64,000 bases of DNA from Candidatus Pelagisphaera phototrophica (GTDB lineage: Bacteria; Verrucomicrobiota; Verrucomicrobiia; Opitutales; Opitutaceae): the NCBI RefSeq assembly GCF_014529625.1, contig NZ_CP076039.1, positions 1,054,001 to 1,118,000 on the forward strand. The letters are read 5' to 3'. The position numbers and the translations under genes were made by a program. The stretch's first letter is position 1, and each line of letters opens with the position of its first letter. The notes below the pieces were generated by a model. That model saw only the letters and a program-made list of their open reading frames with translations. It did not search any database and was not told where the DNA came from. Below are positions 34,503 through 43,743 of this stretch, in pieces.

Positions 34503-36077
34503 TTACCTGTTTTGGGCTCCCTGAGGTTGGTCCCAGAGACGGTAGGGGTCTCCCCATTTTATCATTTCGCTGAGCAGAAGGGCTTCCATTTCTTCTCGTT
34601 TGGTGGCGTAGGCTGGGTTTTCGGCGAGATTTACTTGGTGACGCTTCGGTTTGAATCCGGTCATAGCCACCACGGCACGATCGTGGTGCTGAATTAGAAA
34701 TTCGTTGGGATTGTCCTTCAAATTGAATAGCTGGGTTTCCTGGATGTACCCATCAAGCACATCGTACTTGATCAGTTTCCAGTCTCCCTTTTTGACTGAT
34801 CGCATTCCCGGTTTAGAGCCTCCGTTGTAGACTCCGTAGAGAACATCGCGAACCGTGTTTCTTTTCCCCATGAGAACGGGCTTAAAACTAATACCATCGA
34901 ATGTACTTGGCTTTTCAATACTCGCCAGATCACAGAAAGTGGGTAGCAGGTCCATGAGGTAGGTGTTCCCTTGAGCGCGGCTGCCCGCTTTGATTCCTGG
35001 TCCTCGAATGATCATAGGTACCCGCCAGGTGTGCTCGTAGAGATTCTGTTTTCCCATCAATCCGTGCCGACCCACCGCGATGCCGTGATCAGCAGAGTAA
35101 AAGATGTAGGTGTTTTCCAACTCGCCCATTGCCTCGAGTTTGTCGAGCACTCTGCCTACCTGCCGATCGATATTCTCGATACAGGCGTATTCTCGGCCCA
35201 GCTCGTTTCTAATGGTTGCTTCATCTCTCTTGAGCAAAACTCCCTGGACGGCGACCTCGTCGCGAAGTCCTGGATGACCATGATGGAAAGGGTGAGCGGG
35301 AAGGTAGTTCTCCTGGAGCGGGGGGGCTTGGGGATTGGGAGAAGTCGGAATGTCTGTATTATCAGCCCCGTATTTATCGAGCAGGTCAGGCTTCCCATGT
35401 CTAGGGTCGTGCGGATGAGTGAAGCCAAAGAATAGGAGGAAGGGGTCTTCCTTTGTCCCCTTCTCTCTCTCCTTCAGGTAGTTCATGACTTGCTCCCCGT
35501 GCCACCAACTTCCAGTCTCGTCTTCGGGGCCGTAGTTGGTTTGGTCGTTGCGTCCCAAGTACAATCGATTGGCCCCCTCGTAGGTATTGCCAATTTTGCA
35601 GGTGCGATAGGTGTCGTAGCCGGCCCGAAAGAAGAGAGCAGGCATACTTTCGTAGTCCGGATCGTTGGGAGTGAGCTCCGCGAGCAATGTCCTTGGCTGG
35701 TGCACGTAGGTTTTCGGATTCATGCGTGGGTAGCGCTTGGCGATTTCTTGCGTCCGCCACACATTGATTGACGTCTGTACCATGGTGCGGGAAGGCAGGC
35801 ATACGGCACCTACCCAGGAACCCATATGATGGGCGCTATCTAGAACCATTCCTTCACGGGCGAGGCGATCTAGATTGGGGGTCTGGCAAACTTCATTCCC
35901 ATAGGCGTTCATCGTAAGTGGCGATTGGTCGTCGACAAAAATGAAAAGAATGTTTGGTTTCGACGCGCTCGCCACATGGGGACGGTCTTGTGAGATTGCG
36001 GATTCTGTAAAGAGAATGCCGGCGAGAATTAGAATGCTGGCTTGGCGGAAAACGGAAGAGGGTAATAGAGGTTTCAT
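34503..36077 (-). CDS. Type I sulfatase (S1 family)
   Basis: About 524 residues from the ATG at 36077; a TTG at 36104 is a weaker alternative. The signal peptide is ASILILAGILFTES. KPNILFIFVDDQSP supplies the two metal aspartates, and CLPSR (Cys near residue 93) is the canonical CxPSR modification motif turned into formylglycine. ADHGIAVGRHGLMGKQNLYE is the second metal-binding region. A C-terminal WDQPQ ends the protein. It is probably periplasmic or secreted and desulfates a polysaccharide or a small sulfate ester. Formylglycine-generating enzyme is not encoded in this window. Confidence 0.92.
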   Translation of the reverse strand: MKPLLPSSVFRQASILILAGILFTESAISQDRPHVASASKPNILFIFVDDQSPLTMNAYGNEVCQTPNLDRLAREGMVLDSAHHMGSWVGAVCLPSRTMVQTSINVWRTQEIAKRYPRMNPKTYVHQPRTLLAELTPNDPDYESMPALFFRAGYDTYRTCKIGNTYEGANRLYLGRNDQTNYGPEDETGSWWHGEQVMNYLKEREKGTKEDPFLLFFGFTHPHDPRHGKPDLLDKYGADNTDIPTSPNPQAPPLQENYLPAHPFHHGHPGLRDEVAVQGVLLKRDEATIRNELGREYACIENIDRQVGRVLDKLEAMGELENTYIFYSADHGIAVGRHGLMGKQNLYEHTWRVPMIIRGPGIKAGSRAQGNTYLMDLLPTFCDLASIEKPSTFDGISFKPVLMGKRNTVRDVLYGVYNGGSKPGMRSVKKGDWKLIKYDVLDGYIQETQLFNLKDNPNEFLIQHHDRAVVAMTGFKPKRHQVNLAENPAYATKREEMEALLLSEMIKWGDPYRLWDQPQGAQNR

Positions 36078-36396
36078 GGAGGTTTTACTGGGGAGTGACT
36101 TCAAGGTTAGTGTTTAGACGATATATACCGAGCAGCGATAGCGTACTGCGAGAATTCCTTAAAGTACGAACCAAAAGGGCTGAGGCATGACCCTTACATC
36201 CTTGGTTGGTAAAAGGGTGCCCTGCTGCGATTGCAGCTCGGGGCTTCGCGATCGTAAGCGGTGGGCAATACGTAAGGAGCTATGGGACACTTTTATAGAG
36301 TCTGGCCTATTGACTGGTTAGGAGTGAAATTGGGACAAGACTCTTTAGTGGGCGAATCTAAAGCTACTGAAACTTTTAAGTCGTCGCTAGTCCAAA

Positions 36397-36729
36397 ATGA
36401 ACCCGTTGTCCCAATTGTATGAAACCACTTACCGTGCGATCGCGGGCAGGGTTTGGCCGATTGTCGTGGCACTATTGGCCCTCTATTTGGTGGTTCGGAT
36501 TTTGAAGCAGGGACATCCGAATGAGGATGTCTTTTGGTCGTGGCCACGGATCTTGGATCTAACGCAGCTCACACGCATGTTTGTGGTCAATGGTAACATC
36601 ATGATCCGCACCTTCTGTCTCCTTATCGGCTTCGGATGGTTTATCCAGCAAGGGGCTCGTTTGGGTGAGGTGACTTTGGCGGCTAATCATATCCTACTTC
36701 AGTTCGTGTCCTTTAGCGCATTTTTTTAG
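36397..36729 (+). pseudogene. MATE-family efflux transporter, internal fragment
   Basis: The frame encodes two or three membrane segments: VWPIVVALLALYLVVRIL, then a loop with FWSWPRILDLTQLTRMFVVN, IMIRTFCLLIGFGWFIQQGA and LAANHILLQFVSFSAFF. These match the middle of DinF-like MATE transporters, which are about 440 residues long. At SAFF the frame hits TAG, but a one-base shift gives FLDGG, the expected MATE continuation, so a frameshift ended it. The N-terminal and C-terminal thirds are missing. Not functional. Confidence 0.65.
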
Positions 36730-36937
36730 ATGGTGGAAGTAGGTTGCGGCAGAGATCGTTTCTGGTGAGCGATTTTAAAGTCGTTTTCAAATACCCAAGC
36801 CCAGTGATCTGGGTTTGTTAGCGTCTGCTCAATAGGTTTGAATTTTACTGTATGGCAAAGAGTTATTGCATCCTACGCTTAAGGGTTGAAAATCGAGATT
36901 GTACGGAAACGCTTTTTAACTCAATCATTAGCAAATC

Positions 36938-38359
36938 ATGAAACGACGTGACTTTGTCAGATTCGTATCAGCTGGAGCCCTTAGTACCCGTATCCTGGGT
37001 ACTTCTTCACTAACCGGAACGCGTCATTCTGGAGCAATGGATCGTTTCGGTGGTTGGACCGGAAAGAAGTTCAAGGCGACCGGCTTTTTTCGCGTAGAGA
37101 AGGATGAGCGGTGGTGGTTGGTTTCTCCCGAAGGCAATGCCTTTCTCAGCTGGGGGATCAATCACTTGTACCCGGACTTGTTCAAGCAAGAATACAATAC
37201 GCTGGCTTGGCAGAAGAAACTGGGAATTGAGAATTTAGATGGGCCGGCATTCAATGCCGCTTTGAGAACATGGTTTCTAGGACTGCGGGAAAAAATGGGA
37301 TTTAATACGGTGGGCGTGCACAATGTGCTTAGTATCGTCAACCAGCCTAAGCCGGCAATGCCCTACATGCAGCCGATTCACTTTGTCGAAATCCCTCACT
37401 GGAGAACCGAGATACCAGATAGCAACTTCAGGGACATTTTTTCTTCAGACTTTGAGGGTCATTGTGACGGTATGGCCAAGAAAATTGCTGTGCCGATTAT
37501 GGATGACCCCTTTCTGTTGGGCTATTCCATGACGGACTGCCCGCTGTTTACCGAGGAAGACTTGCGGGAGCGGCCCGATACCATTGGTGGTGCCCGCCGT
37601 CCGTCACGAATCGGTTGGCCGAGGAGACTCAGGAATTTAGGGAGCTCGGCTGCGGGGAAGGAGGCCTACGTTGATACGATGCAGGAAATTTACCGCGGTC
37701 GCATCAAAGATTTCAATACGACCTATGGTACCAAGTTCAAGTCCTTCGATGCCTTGGCGGGTGCTGAGAATTGGCGGCCAGATACACGTCTGTCCAATGC
37801 CAATGAGACGCGCGATAATATCGTATTCCTAAAACGCGTGGTGGGCAGATACTATGAAGTGACTCGCAACGCGATACGCCGGTACGACCCCAACCACATG
37901 TTTGTAGGCGACAAGCTCCATGCCAATACGGATTCGCTAGACACGGTACTTCCCGTCACCAGCAAATACACGGATATCATATTTTACCAGATGTACGCAC
38001 GGTACGAGGTCCAGAAGCCGGGACTGGATCGTTGGACCGAGAAGGTAGACAAGCCCTTTATTAATGGTGACTCGGCCTTCACCATGACGACGGATACGAT
38101 GCCTAGACCTTATGGTCCGATTGCTGATGACTTAGCCCAGCGGGCTGAGTGGACGGAAGAGTTTTTCCGCAATGCGTTCGCTCGCCCGGAGTTCGTGGGC
38201 TGGCACTATTGCGGTTTGATTGACGCCTCGCTGCTTGTTCCGAGAAAATGGAGTCGACAGCATTCCGGTTTACTTGATGGATACGGAAATCCCTATCCAG
38301 CCCTGGAGAAAGTTCTCAAGACTTGTTCGAGCGAAATCTATTCGATCGCTCAAGCTTGA
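36938..38359 (+). CDS. Tat-exported glycoside-hydrolase-like protein (TIM-barrel, agarase/GH50-like)
   Basis: A 473-residue protein. The leader KRRDFVRFVSAGALS is Tat-like. The body starts GFFRVEKDERWWLVSPEGNA followed by FLSWGINHL, a pattern found at the start of GH50 beta-agarases and related clan-A hydrolases. Further TIM-barrel features are MGFNTVGVHN, DPFLLGYSMTDCPLF, YDPNHMFVGDKLH, FYQMYARYE, FINGDSAF and EFVGWHYCGLIDAS, with candidate catalytic acids in the last segments. Probably hydrolyses a marine polysaccharide. No family number can be fixed without a search. Confidence 0.65.
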   Translation: MKRRDFVRFVSAGALSTRILGTSSLTGTRHSGAMDRFGGWTGKKFKATGFFRVEKDERWWLVSPEGNAFLSWGINHLYPDLFKQEYNTLAWQKKLGIENLDGPAFNAALRTWFLGLREKMGFNTVGVHNVLSIVNQPKPAMPYMQPIHFVEIPHWRTEIPDSNFRDIFSSDFEGHCDGMAKKIAVPIMDDPFLLGYSMTDCPLFTEEDLRERPDTIGGARRPSRIGWPRRLRNLGSSAAGKEAYVDTMQEIYRGRIKDFNTTYGTKFKSFDALAGAENWRPDTRLSNANETRDNIVFLKRVVGRYYEVTRNAIRRYDPNHMFVGDKLHANTDSLDTVLPVTSKYTDIIFYQMYARYEVQKPGLDRWTEKVDKPFINGDSAFTMTTDTMPRPYGPIADDLAQRAEWTEEFFRNAFARPEFVGWHYCGLIDASLLVPRKWSRQHSGLLDGYGNPYPALEKVLKTCSSEIYSIAQA

Positions 38360-38470
38360 TGAGAATAGGGAAATTCCCGGTAGACGATTCGAGAGGATTT
38401 ATTGGACAGTCTCTCAGATCGATCCACTACCTTGTCGCAACCGTGTCTGTGACAGTACTTCCAGATGCGA

Positions 38471-39106
38471 TTACAACGAGCTTTGGCGTTTTAGAATCGC
38501 AACGTGGCGATCGACGAACTTGCCGGGTGTTGGCAGTTCTCGGGACATCTCGTTGGCTTCGGTAACCACGAGCTCGCCTCCCTGTTCCTTTATGACTTCA
38601 AGCGCTTGTTGATGTTCGCGGTCGAAGTAACTCGTGATGATGAGCCGACCGTTTGGGGAGAGCTTCTCTAGGGCTTTGTGGTATATCTTTTCCCAATCGC
38701 TTTTACCGTTCCACAAATTCTGGTGGCGGACGAAGACGACGTCGAACTCGCTGGGCAGTTGTTGGTGGTCGTGAAGCTGGGTGGCGTCGCCTCGAAGGAA
38801 TTCAAATTCTGCATTCGGATTTCCTCTGAATCGGGCGGCGGCATCCGCGATTTCTCGGGCTCGAATATCAAGACCAACGAATTTCAGTTTTCTGTTGTTG
38901 GCAGTTTCCTTACTAAACCGCCCGAAAAAATTCGCTAGGGTACCCGCTTCGTTGCACGCTCCACAGGCCAAATTCAGCAGCTGCATATCGCCGCCACTCG
39001 CGAGGTAGCGGCTTAGCGCTTCGTCTGACTTGGTAACCCTTGACAGCATCTCATCGAGACGCTGCATATCTTCTGCGAGATATTGCTGATTCGTAGAGCG
39101 ATCCAT
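38471..39106 (-). CDS. Class I SAM-dependent methyltransferase
   Basis: A 211-residue protein. LLNLACGACNEAG (about 43-55) is motif I with the G-x-G-type loop in modified form, FVGLDIRAREI is motif II, FEFLRGDATQLHD is motif III and FDVVFVRHQNLW is motif IV, followed by LSPNGRLIITSYF. These define the Rossmann methyltransferase fold; the substrate is unknown. No signal peptide, so cytoplasmic. Convergent with the glycoside-hydrolase-like gene, with 111 bases between and no strong terminator. Confidence 0.8.
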   Translation of the reverse strand: MDRSTNQQYLAEDMQRLDEMLSRVTKSDEALSRYLASGGDMQLLNLACGACNEAGTLANFFGRFSKETANNRKLKFVGLDIRAREIADAAARFRGNPNAEFEFLRGDATQLHDHQQLPSEFDVVFVRHQNLWNGKSDWEKIYHKALEKLSPNGRLIITSYFDREHQQALEVIKEQGGELVVTEANEMSRELPTPGKFVDRHVAILKRQSSL

Positions 39107-39242
39107 AAAAGAACCACCGTTAGGGAGAAGACATAGTATGTCGATAGCTTTAGGGCTTTATGGATTTTAGGGATCTGGGATTCTATGCTGCTATTAATTT
39201 GCCTGAAGCGTATGTTGTGGGTTCACTCGTTGTTCCTCGAAA

Positions 39243-40697
39243 ATGAATAAACGTCTATTTACCCTAATTCTTCTCAATTCTTTTGGGTTCCTTGCTCTTG
39301 ATGCTTCCGATCGCCCAAATATTCTTCTGATCCTCTCAGATGATCATAGCGTACCTCACTTAGGAGCCTACGGGGACGCCAATTGTCGGCGATTTATCAT
39401 AACGCCGCATTTGGATGCCTTAGCCGATGAGGGTATGCGTTTCGATCGTGCGTACACGGCGGCTCCGCAATGCGCTCCATCGAGGACCGCTATTTTTGCG
39501 GGCCGATCTCCAGTGGGATTGTCTGCGACCCGTTTTGCCCAGCCGGCACGTTCGGAAACGACTTTCTTTACAGATGTCTTGAGAGAGAGAGGCTATTGGG
39601 TTGGGCTGGCAGGGCGGCATCAGCATTTGGATGGGAAGAACCGAGACTTGGACCACGTGACGGATACGCTTGTGGAGCTAGATGTGCGGGATCGAGCGTT
39701 TACGCAGCGATTTGATCACTTTGTGAGGGGAGCCTCTACTAAAAACGAGGCGATTCATGATACAGACGAAGTGGTGGGTGCCATCTTAGATGGTGTTCCA
39801 GACGACCAACCTTTTTTTCTCTATTTCGGGTTTAACCAGCCTCATCGGAGATGGGGAGATGATCATGAAAAGATCGATCCTTCGAAATTAGTCTTGCCGC
39901 CAGACTGGCCGGACTTGCCTGAAGTGCGTTTGGATTATGCGAAATATCTAGCGGAGGTGCGGGATCTGGATATTGGATTCGGATTGATAGAGAATGTATT
40001 GGAAGAACGGGGACTAAAGGAAAACACGTTGGTTATTTTCATGGGAGACAACGGGGAGGCACTTCTACGAGGCAAAGGAACTTTAGCTCAGCGTGGAACG
40101 CATGTCCCGCTTTTGGTTCGCTGGCCTGGCTATGTGAAACCGGGAACGGCCAGCGATTCTCTGGTTAGCGGGGTGGATCTTTCCGCGACAATTTTGGAAG
40201 CGGTAGGCTTGGAAACTGCTCCAGGCATGACCGGGGTCAGCTTTTTCGACGAATTGCGAGGCAAGCCCTTCGAAGGGCGTGAGATGGTTTTTGCTGAACG
40301 TGGCTGGCACTTCGGACCCATTGGCCGAAGCGATGGTTTCGATTTGTCCCGTTCTATTACGACCCGTCGCTATTTGTACCTATACAACGCAACTCCGGAA
40401 AAGATATTTTCCCCAGTAGACATGGGTCGGAATCCGGGATGGCTCGCCATTCAGGAAATGCATGAAGAGGGGACCTTGTCCGCTTTGCACGAAAGCATCT
40501 ACTTTCAGAATCCGCGGCCGTTGTTCGAGCTGTACGATCTACAAGAGGATCCTTTTCAGTTGGAGAACCTAGCGGGTAAGGCTAGGGTCAAAGCGGTTGA
40601 GACGAAACTTCGGACGGAGATGGATAAATGGATGGTAAGGGAAAGCGATTTTTTGCCGCTGCCCAGCCACATTCAGCAGCAAGTCAATCGAAAGTAG
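39243..40697 (+). CDS. Type I sulfatase (S1 family)
   Basis: A 484-residue protein. The signal peptide LFTLILLNSFGFLALDA is followed by RPNILLILSDDHS (Asp33, Asp34 as metal ligands). CAPSR (Cys77) is a canonical CxPSR formylglycine motif. MGDNGEALLRGKGTLAQRG is the distal metal-binding region, and YDLQEDPFQLENLAG is the typical C-terminal signature. It is most like the N-sulfoglucosamine-sulfohydrolase-type branch, judged by GRHQHLDG in place of GKWHL. Overlapped and followed by a sulfatase remnant. Confidence 0.9.
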   Translation: MNKRLFTLILLNSFGFLALDASDRPNILLILSDDHSVPHLGAYGDANCRRFIITPHLDALADEGMRFDRAYTAAPQCAPSRTAIFAGRSPVGLSATRFAQPARSETTFFTDVLRERGYWVGLAGRHQHLDGKNRDLDHVTDTLVELDVRDRAFTQRFDHFVRGASTKNEAIHDTDEVVGAILDGVPDDQPFFLYFGFNQPHRRWGDDHEKIDPSKLVLPPDWPDLPEVRLDYAKYLAEVRDLDIGFGLIENVLEERGLKENTLVIFMGDNGEALLRGKGTLAQRGTHVPLLVRWPGYVKPGTASDSLVSGVDLSATILEAVGLETAPGMTGVSFFDELRGKPFEGREMVFAERGWHFGPIGRSDGFDLSRSITTRRYLYLYNATPEKIFSPVDMGRNPGWLAIQEMHEEGTLSALHESIYFQNPRPLFELYDLQEDPFQLENLAGKARVKAVETKLRTEMDKWMVRESDFLPLPSHIQQQVNRK

Positions 40698-40702
40698 TTA
40701 GT

Positions 40703-40972
40703 GTGATTAGATTGCTGATACTATTTTGTTCAGCCATCGCTTTGATCGCGACTGGTTGCACGAGGAAAGAGTCTTATTCCAGTCGACCAGAAGCGAACGT
40801 TTCAAAAGCTCTCTTGCCGGCAAAGGGTAGACCCAATATCGTGATTATCCTAGCGGATGACCTTGGGGTGGGAAACATTCAGGCGCACTTTCCGGAAAAC
40901 AAAATCGCTACGCCTTATTTGGATAGGTTTTTGTCGTTGATATCATTGACCTCTACCGATCGTCTCATTTAA
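40703..40972 (+). pseudogene. Sulfatase lipoprotein, N-terminal fragment
   Basis: From a GTG at 40703 the frame gives a lipoprotein leader (LLILFCSAIALIATGC with lipobox IATGC) and then GRPNIVIILADDLGVGNI and ENKIATPYLDRF, the start of a type I sulfatase. Homology stops after about 70 residues, before the Cys motif, and a TAA follows at 40972. At least 400 residues are missing. The remnant follows the intact sulfatase at 39243, so a tandem sulfatase pair lost its second member. Confidence 0.75.
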
Positions 40973-40984
40973 ACCTCAAATCCG

Positions 40985-41941
40985 ATGAGAAAACACGAAG
41001 TTTTGTTAATGGGTAGGATCAGAGACATGATGAAGGCTGAGACGGATCGTCTCTTCCATACATATACAGTTCACGCACTGCATCGGAGCGAAGATCCCGA
41101 TGCCCTCGTAGAGAAGGTTAAGGATCGTATCACCGCAATAACTACGAATGGCGTCTTGGGCGCGAGTGGGGAATTTATGGCTAGATTTCCAAATCTGAAA
41201 GCCGTGATATGCTTCGGCGCCGGTATTGACAATGTAGATCTGGAATACGCGAAGCAACAGTGTATACAAGTATCAAACACTCGAGGGGTTTTAAATGACG
41301 ATGTCGCTAATTTGGCTGTGGCGCTTCTGCTTGGAATTTCTAGGGAAGTTGTGGAAGCGGACAAATACGTGCGAAGAGGTGATTGGATTAGGAAAGGGAA
41401 AATGGGCTTGCAGAAAAGCATTCGTGGTCGCCAGGTGGGTATTCTAGGCCTGGGAGGGATTGGCAGGGATTTCGCTAAAAAGCTAGAGGTGTTTGGATGC
41501 CAATTGGCCTATCATAATAGGTGCGAAAACAAAAATATTCCCTATCGCTATTATTCGAATTTAACGGAAATGGCGAGAGATTCAGAATACTTGGTCGTGA
41601 TTTGCCCGGCGACCTCGGAGACCAGAAACTTAGTAGATAGCGAAGTCATTGACGCCTTGGGACCAGATGGAACCTTGATCAATATCGCGAGGGGATCTAT
41701 TGTCGACGAGGAGGCCCTCGTTGAGGCCTTGCAAGACGGAAGACTGGGGGCATTCGCTTCGGACGTGTTTGCCCACGAGCCCCATGTGCCGGAAGCCCTC
41801 TTGGAAATGCAAAATGTCATCCTTGCACCGCATATTGGTAGTGCAACGGTAGATACTCGTACAGCTATGGGTGAATTGATGTTGAAAAACCTGGAGCGGT
41901 TTTTTGCAGGAGAGCCACTAGAGACGCCGGTACGCCTTTAG
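40985..41941 (+). CDS. D-isomer-specific 2-hydroxyacid dehydrogenase
   Basis: A 318-residue protein of normal length. GILGLGGIGRDFAKKLEVFG (152-171) is the NAD-binding Rossmann loop. The catalytic triad is present: R236 in NIARGS, E265 in FAHEP and H283 in APHIGS. The family reduces 2-oxoacids or glyoxylate/hydroxypyruvate, or oxidises D-2-hydroxyacids. In this context it may serve sugar-acid catabolism. It starts 12 bases after the stop of the truncated sulfatase and may have lost its own promoter to that deletion. Confidence 0.9.
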   Translation: MRKHEVLLMGRIRDMMKAETDRLFHTYTVHALHRSEDPDALVEKVKDRITAITTNGVLGASGEFMARFPNLKAVICFGAGIDNVDLEYAKQQCIQVSNTRGVLNDDVANLAVALLLGISREVVEADKYVRRGDWIRKGKMGLQKSIRGRQVGILGLGGIGRDFAKKLEVFGCQLAYHNRCENKNIPYRYYSNLTEMARDSEYLVVICPATSETRNLVDSEVIDALGPDGTLINIARGSIVDEEALVEALQDGRLGAFASDVFAHEPHVPEALLEMQNVILAPHIGSATVDTRTAMGELMLKNLERFFAGEPLETPVRL

Positions 41942-42023
41942 GGAAGTGTCGTGGTGGCCTCATCTTTTTGACCTAATCGTTTCAGAAGCAGCCCTACCTC
42001 CTGAAACGAATCGCCTTCTTCAT

Positions 42024-43193
42024 TCAAAAGCCTTCAAGCAGGCCGCCTTTAGCAAATAACTCAGGATACTCGGTCGCAATGCGGGCACGAAGTTCAGCGC
42101 GGTTTTTGATGACTCGAGCCAGCTTCTTCACTTTTTCCGGATCAGAAAGGCCTCCGATTTCAGCATTGGCTGGCATAATTTGGCTGTTCCAGCCAGCCAG
42201 GTCGAGTGGCTTTACGCCAGCCAGGCCGACCCCGTTGTTGTAGGCGCTGGGGGTGAATTTCCCGACGATGCTAACATTCAGGTTCTGCTTGATCTTGTTT
42301 TCCCATCCGCCAGCCCAGAGACAGCCATTGATAAGAAACCGGCGGCCGTCTTCGCTGAGCAAGTCTTCCGATGCCCCATAGGACGCGTAGACGACCCGGG
42401 CGTTCTTTTTTGCACCAGAGGGGGCGATATAGGAATCCCGGCTCCAGCCTGCGTTTACGACCGGTTTATCTGTATTCAGATCGTCACTTGCATGAAACGT
42501 ATTGAGCACCTGCACGTCTAGCAGTGGCGTAGCGTCTGCAGGAGGCTGCGACTTGTAGGCACCCGAGTAGGCGTGGATACTTTCGACTCCCATCAATATG
42601 GGATGAGCTGCCGCGGTGGCGTCTGGCGTTATGCGACAACCCATGACGTGGTTCGAGCCATAGTGCGACTGCCCCCGCTCTTTGTGCCAGGTGTTGCCAA
42701 AGATCTGCTCACCCAGACCGCCAAAATAATCATCGCCCGTGTAATTGTAATTGAGCTTCGCCCACTTTCCTTTTTGTCCATTGAATCCATGGGTAGAGGT
42801 GCGGACTCCGACCACGGGACCGCCTCGTTCGAAGTAGTCGACCAGAAATCCCACTTGCTCATCCGTTAGATTCATGAAACGGGCATAGAAAAACAGCAAA
42901 TCCGCATCCTTGAGAGCCTCCATTCCCGGCATGTTTCTGCCGCCCCCTTTGATGGCACCATTCTCGTCGAGACCAAAGATGACGGTGCAGCGAAATCCGT
43001 GTCGCTTGGCTAGGATCTTCGCGAGAGCAGGACAGGTCTCCTCCGAGCGATATTCATGGTCGTTGGCAATGAAAACGATATGCTTCCCTGTACCGATTCC
43101 CCGGGTTCCCTGGTAGACGAGCGTCTCTGCTGCGGCAGACCAAATCAATAGGATGGTGGCGGAAACCGCCGCGAGTAAGGGTGTTATTTTCAT
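42024..43193 (-). CDS. Secreted ThuA-domain protein
   Basis: About 389 residues from the ATG at 43193; an upstream extension to 43265 would mask the signal peptide (LLAAVSATILLIWSAAA). The ThuA amidotransferase-like fold is recognised by IVFIANDHEYRSEE, LLFFYARFMNLTDEQ and YFERGGPVVGVRTSTHGF. ThuA proteins are linked to trehalose and sugar-derivative metabolism, and secreted versions abound in PVC bacteria beside dehydrogenases. The C-terminal part includes VVYASYGASEDLLSEDGRRF. Exact reaction unknown. Confidence 0.8.
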   Translation of the reverse strand: MKITPLLAAVSATILLIWSAAAETLVYQGTRGIGTGKHIVFIANDHEYRSEETCPALAKILAKRHGFRCTVIFGLDENGAIKGGGRNMPGMEALKDADLLFFYARFMNLTDEQVGFLVDYFERGGPVVGVRTSTHGFNGQKGKWAKLNYNYTGDDYFGGLGEQIFGNTWHKERGQSHYGSNHVMGCRITPDATAAAHPILMGVESIHAYSGAYKSQPPADATPLLDVQVLNTFHASDDLNTDKPVVNAGWSRDSYIAPSGAKKNARVVYASYGASEDLLSEDGRRFLINGCLWAGGWENKIKQNLNVSIVGKFTPSAYNNGVGLAGVKPLDLAGWNSQIMPANAEIGGLSDPEKVKKLARVIKNRAELRARIATEYPELFAKGGLLEGF

Positions 43194-43743
43194 ACGGAGC
43201 TCTTCTACTACCTGAGAATTGAACGATTTCAGAAATGAGCGAATTGATTTGTGGGCATTCGTCAATCGGGTTCGGTTCTCTCGATCAGTATAGCAAATGA
43301 ACCCCAGTTAGGGAATAGAGTTTTTGCGGGATGCGTTGGTGAGCAGGCAGATTAGGAGCACGCGTGGGAATACGAATCACATCTTTGGAGCGGACTCGAC
43401 GAATGCGGCGACGCAAACCCAAACCAATCTGGCTGATCGTAAGTGCGTGCTGCGGTTGCTTAAATTTTTCAAGACCATTCCGGGCGGCGAAAAGGTGGCC
43501 ATCGATAGGATGATGGATGATACCGCGAGTCGCGAAACCTACCGTATTAAAAGAGAGACCGCAATCACGGTCCGCGCAAGATGCGAGGCTCAGACTGGGA
43601 AGGGCTCATGTGCATCCGCGATCTGAGACGAGACGTGTTTGGGTAGATTGACCTAGGTATTTCGAAAGCTTTATTCGCGTTGCTTGTTTGCGAATTTATC
43701 GCCAACATTCGTTCTCCTTTTATTTCAACCCAATAGTTCCCCT
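43194..43743. other. Intergenic gap between divergent genes
   Basis: About 550 bases. A plus-strand frame at 43324-43626 has no recognisable motif, unusual composition and no leader, so it is not called. Promoters of both divergent genes must lie here, but none was identified with confidence. Confidence 0.35.

Noticed and set aside
36105-36396. Possible RNA gene or decayed gene between sulfatase and MATE remnant
   Set aside because: No tRNA-like cloverleaf, rRNA segment or consistent frame found.
43324-43626. Open frame of 100 codons between the ThuA and dehydrogenase genes
   Set aside because: Unusual composition rich in Thr/Arg, no recognisable domain and no ribosome binding site.
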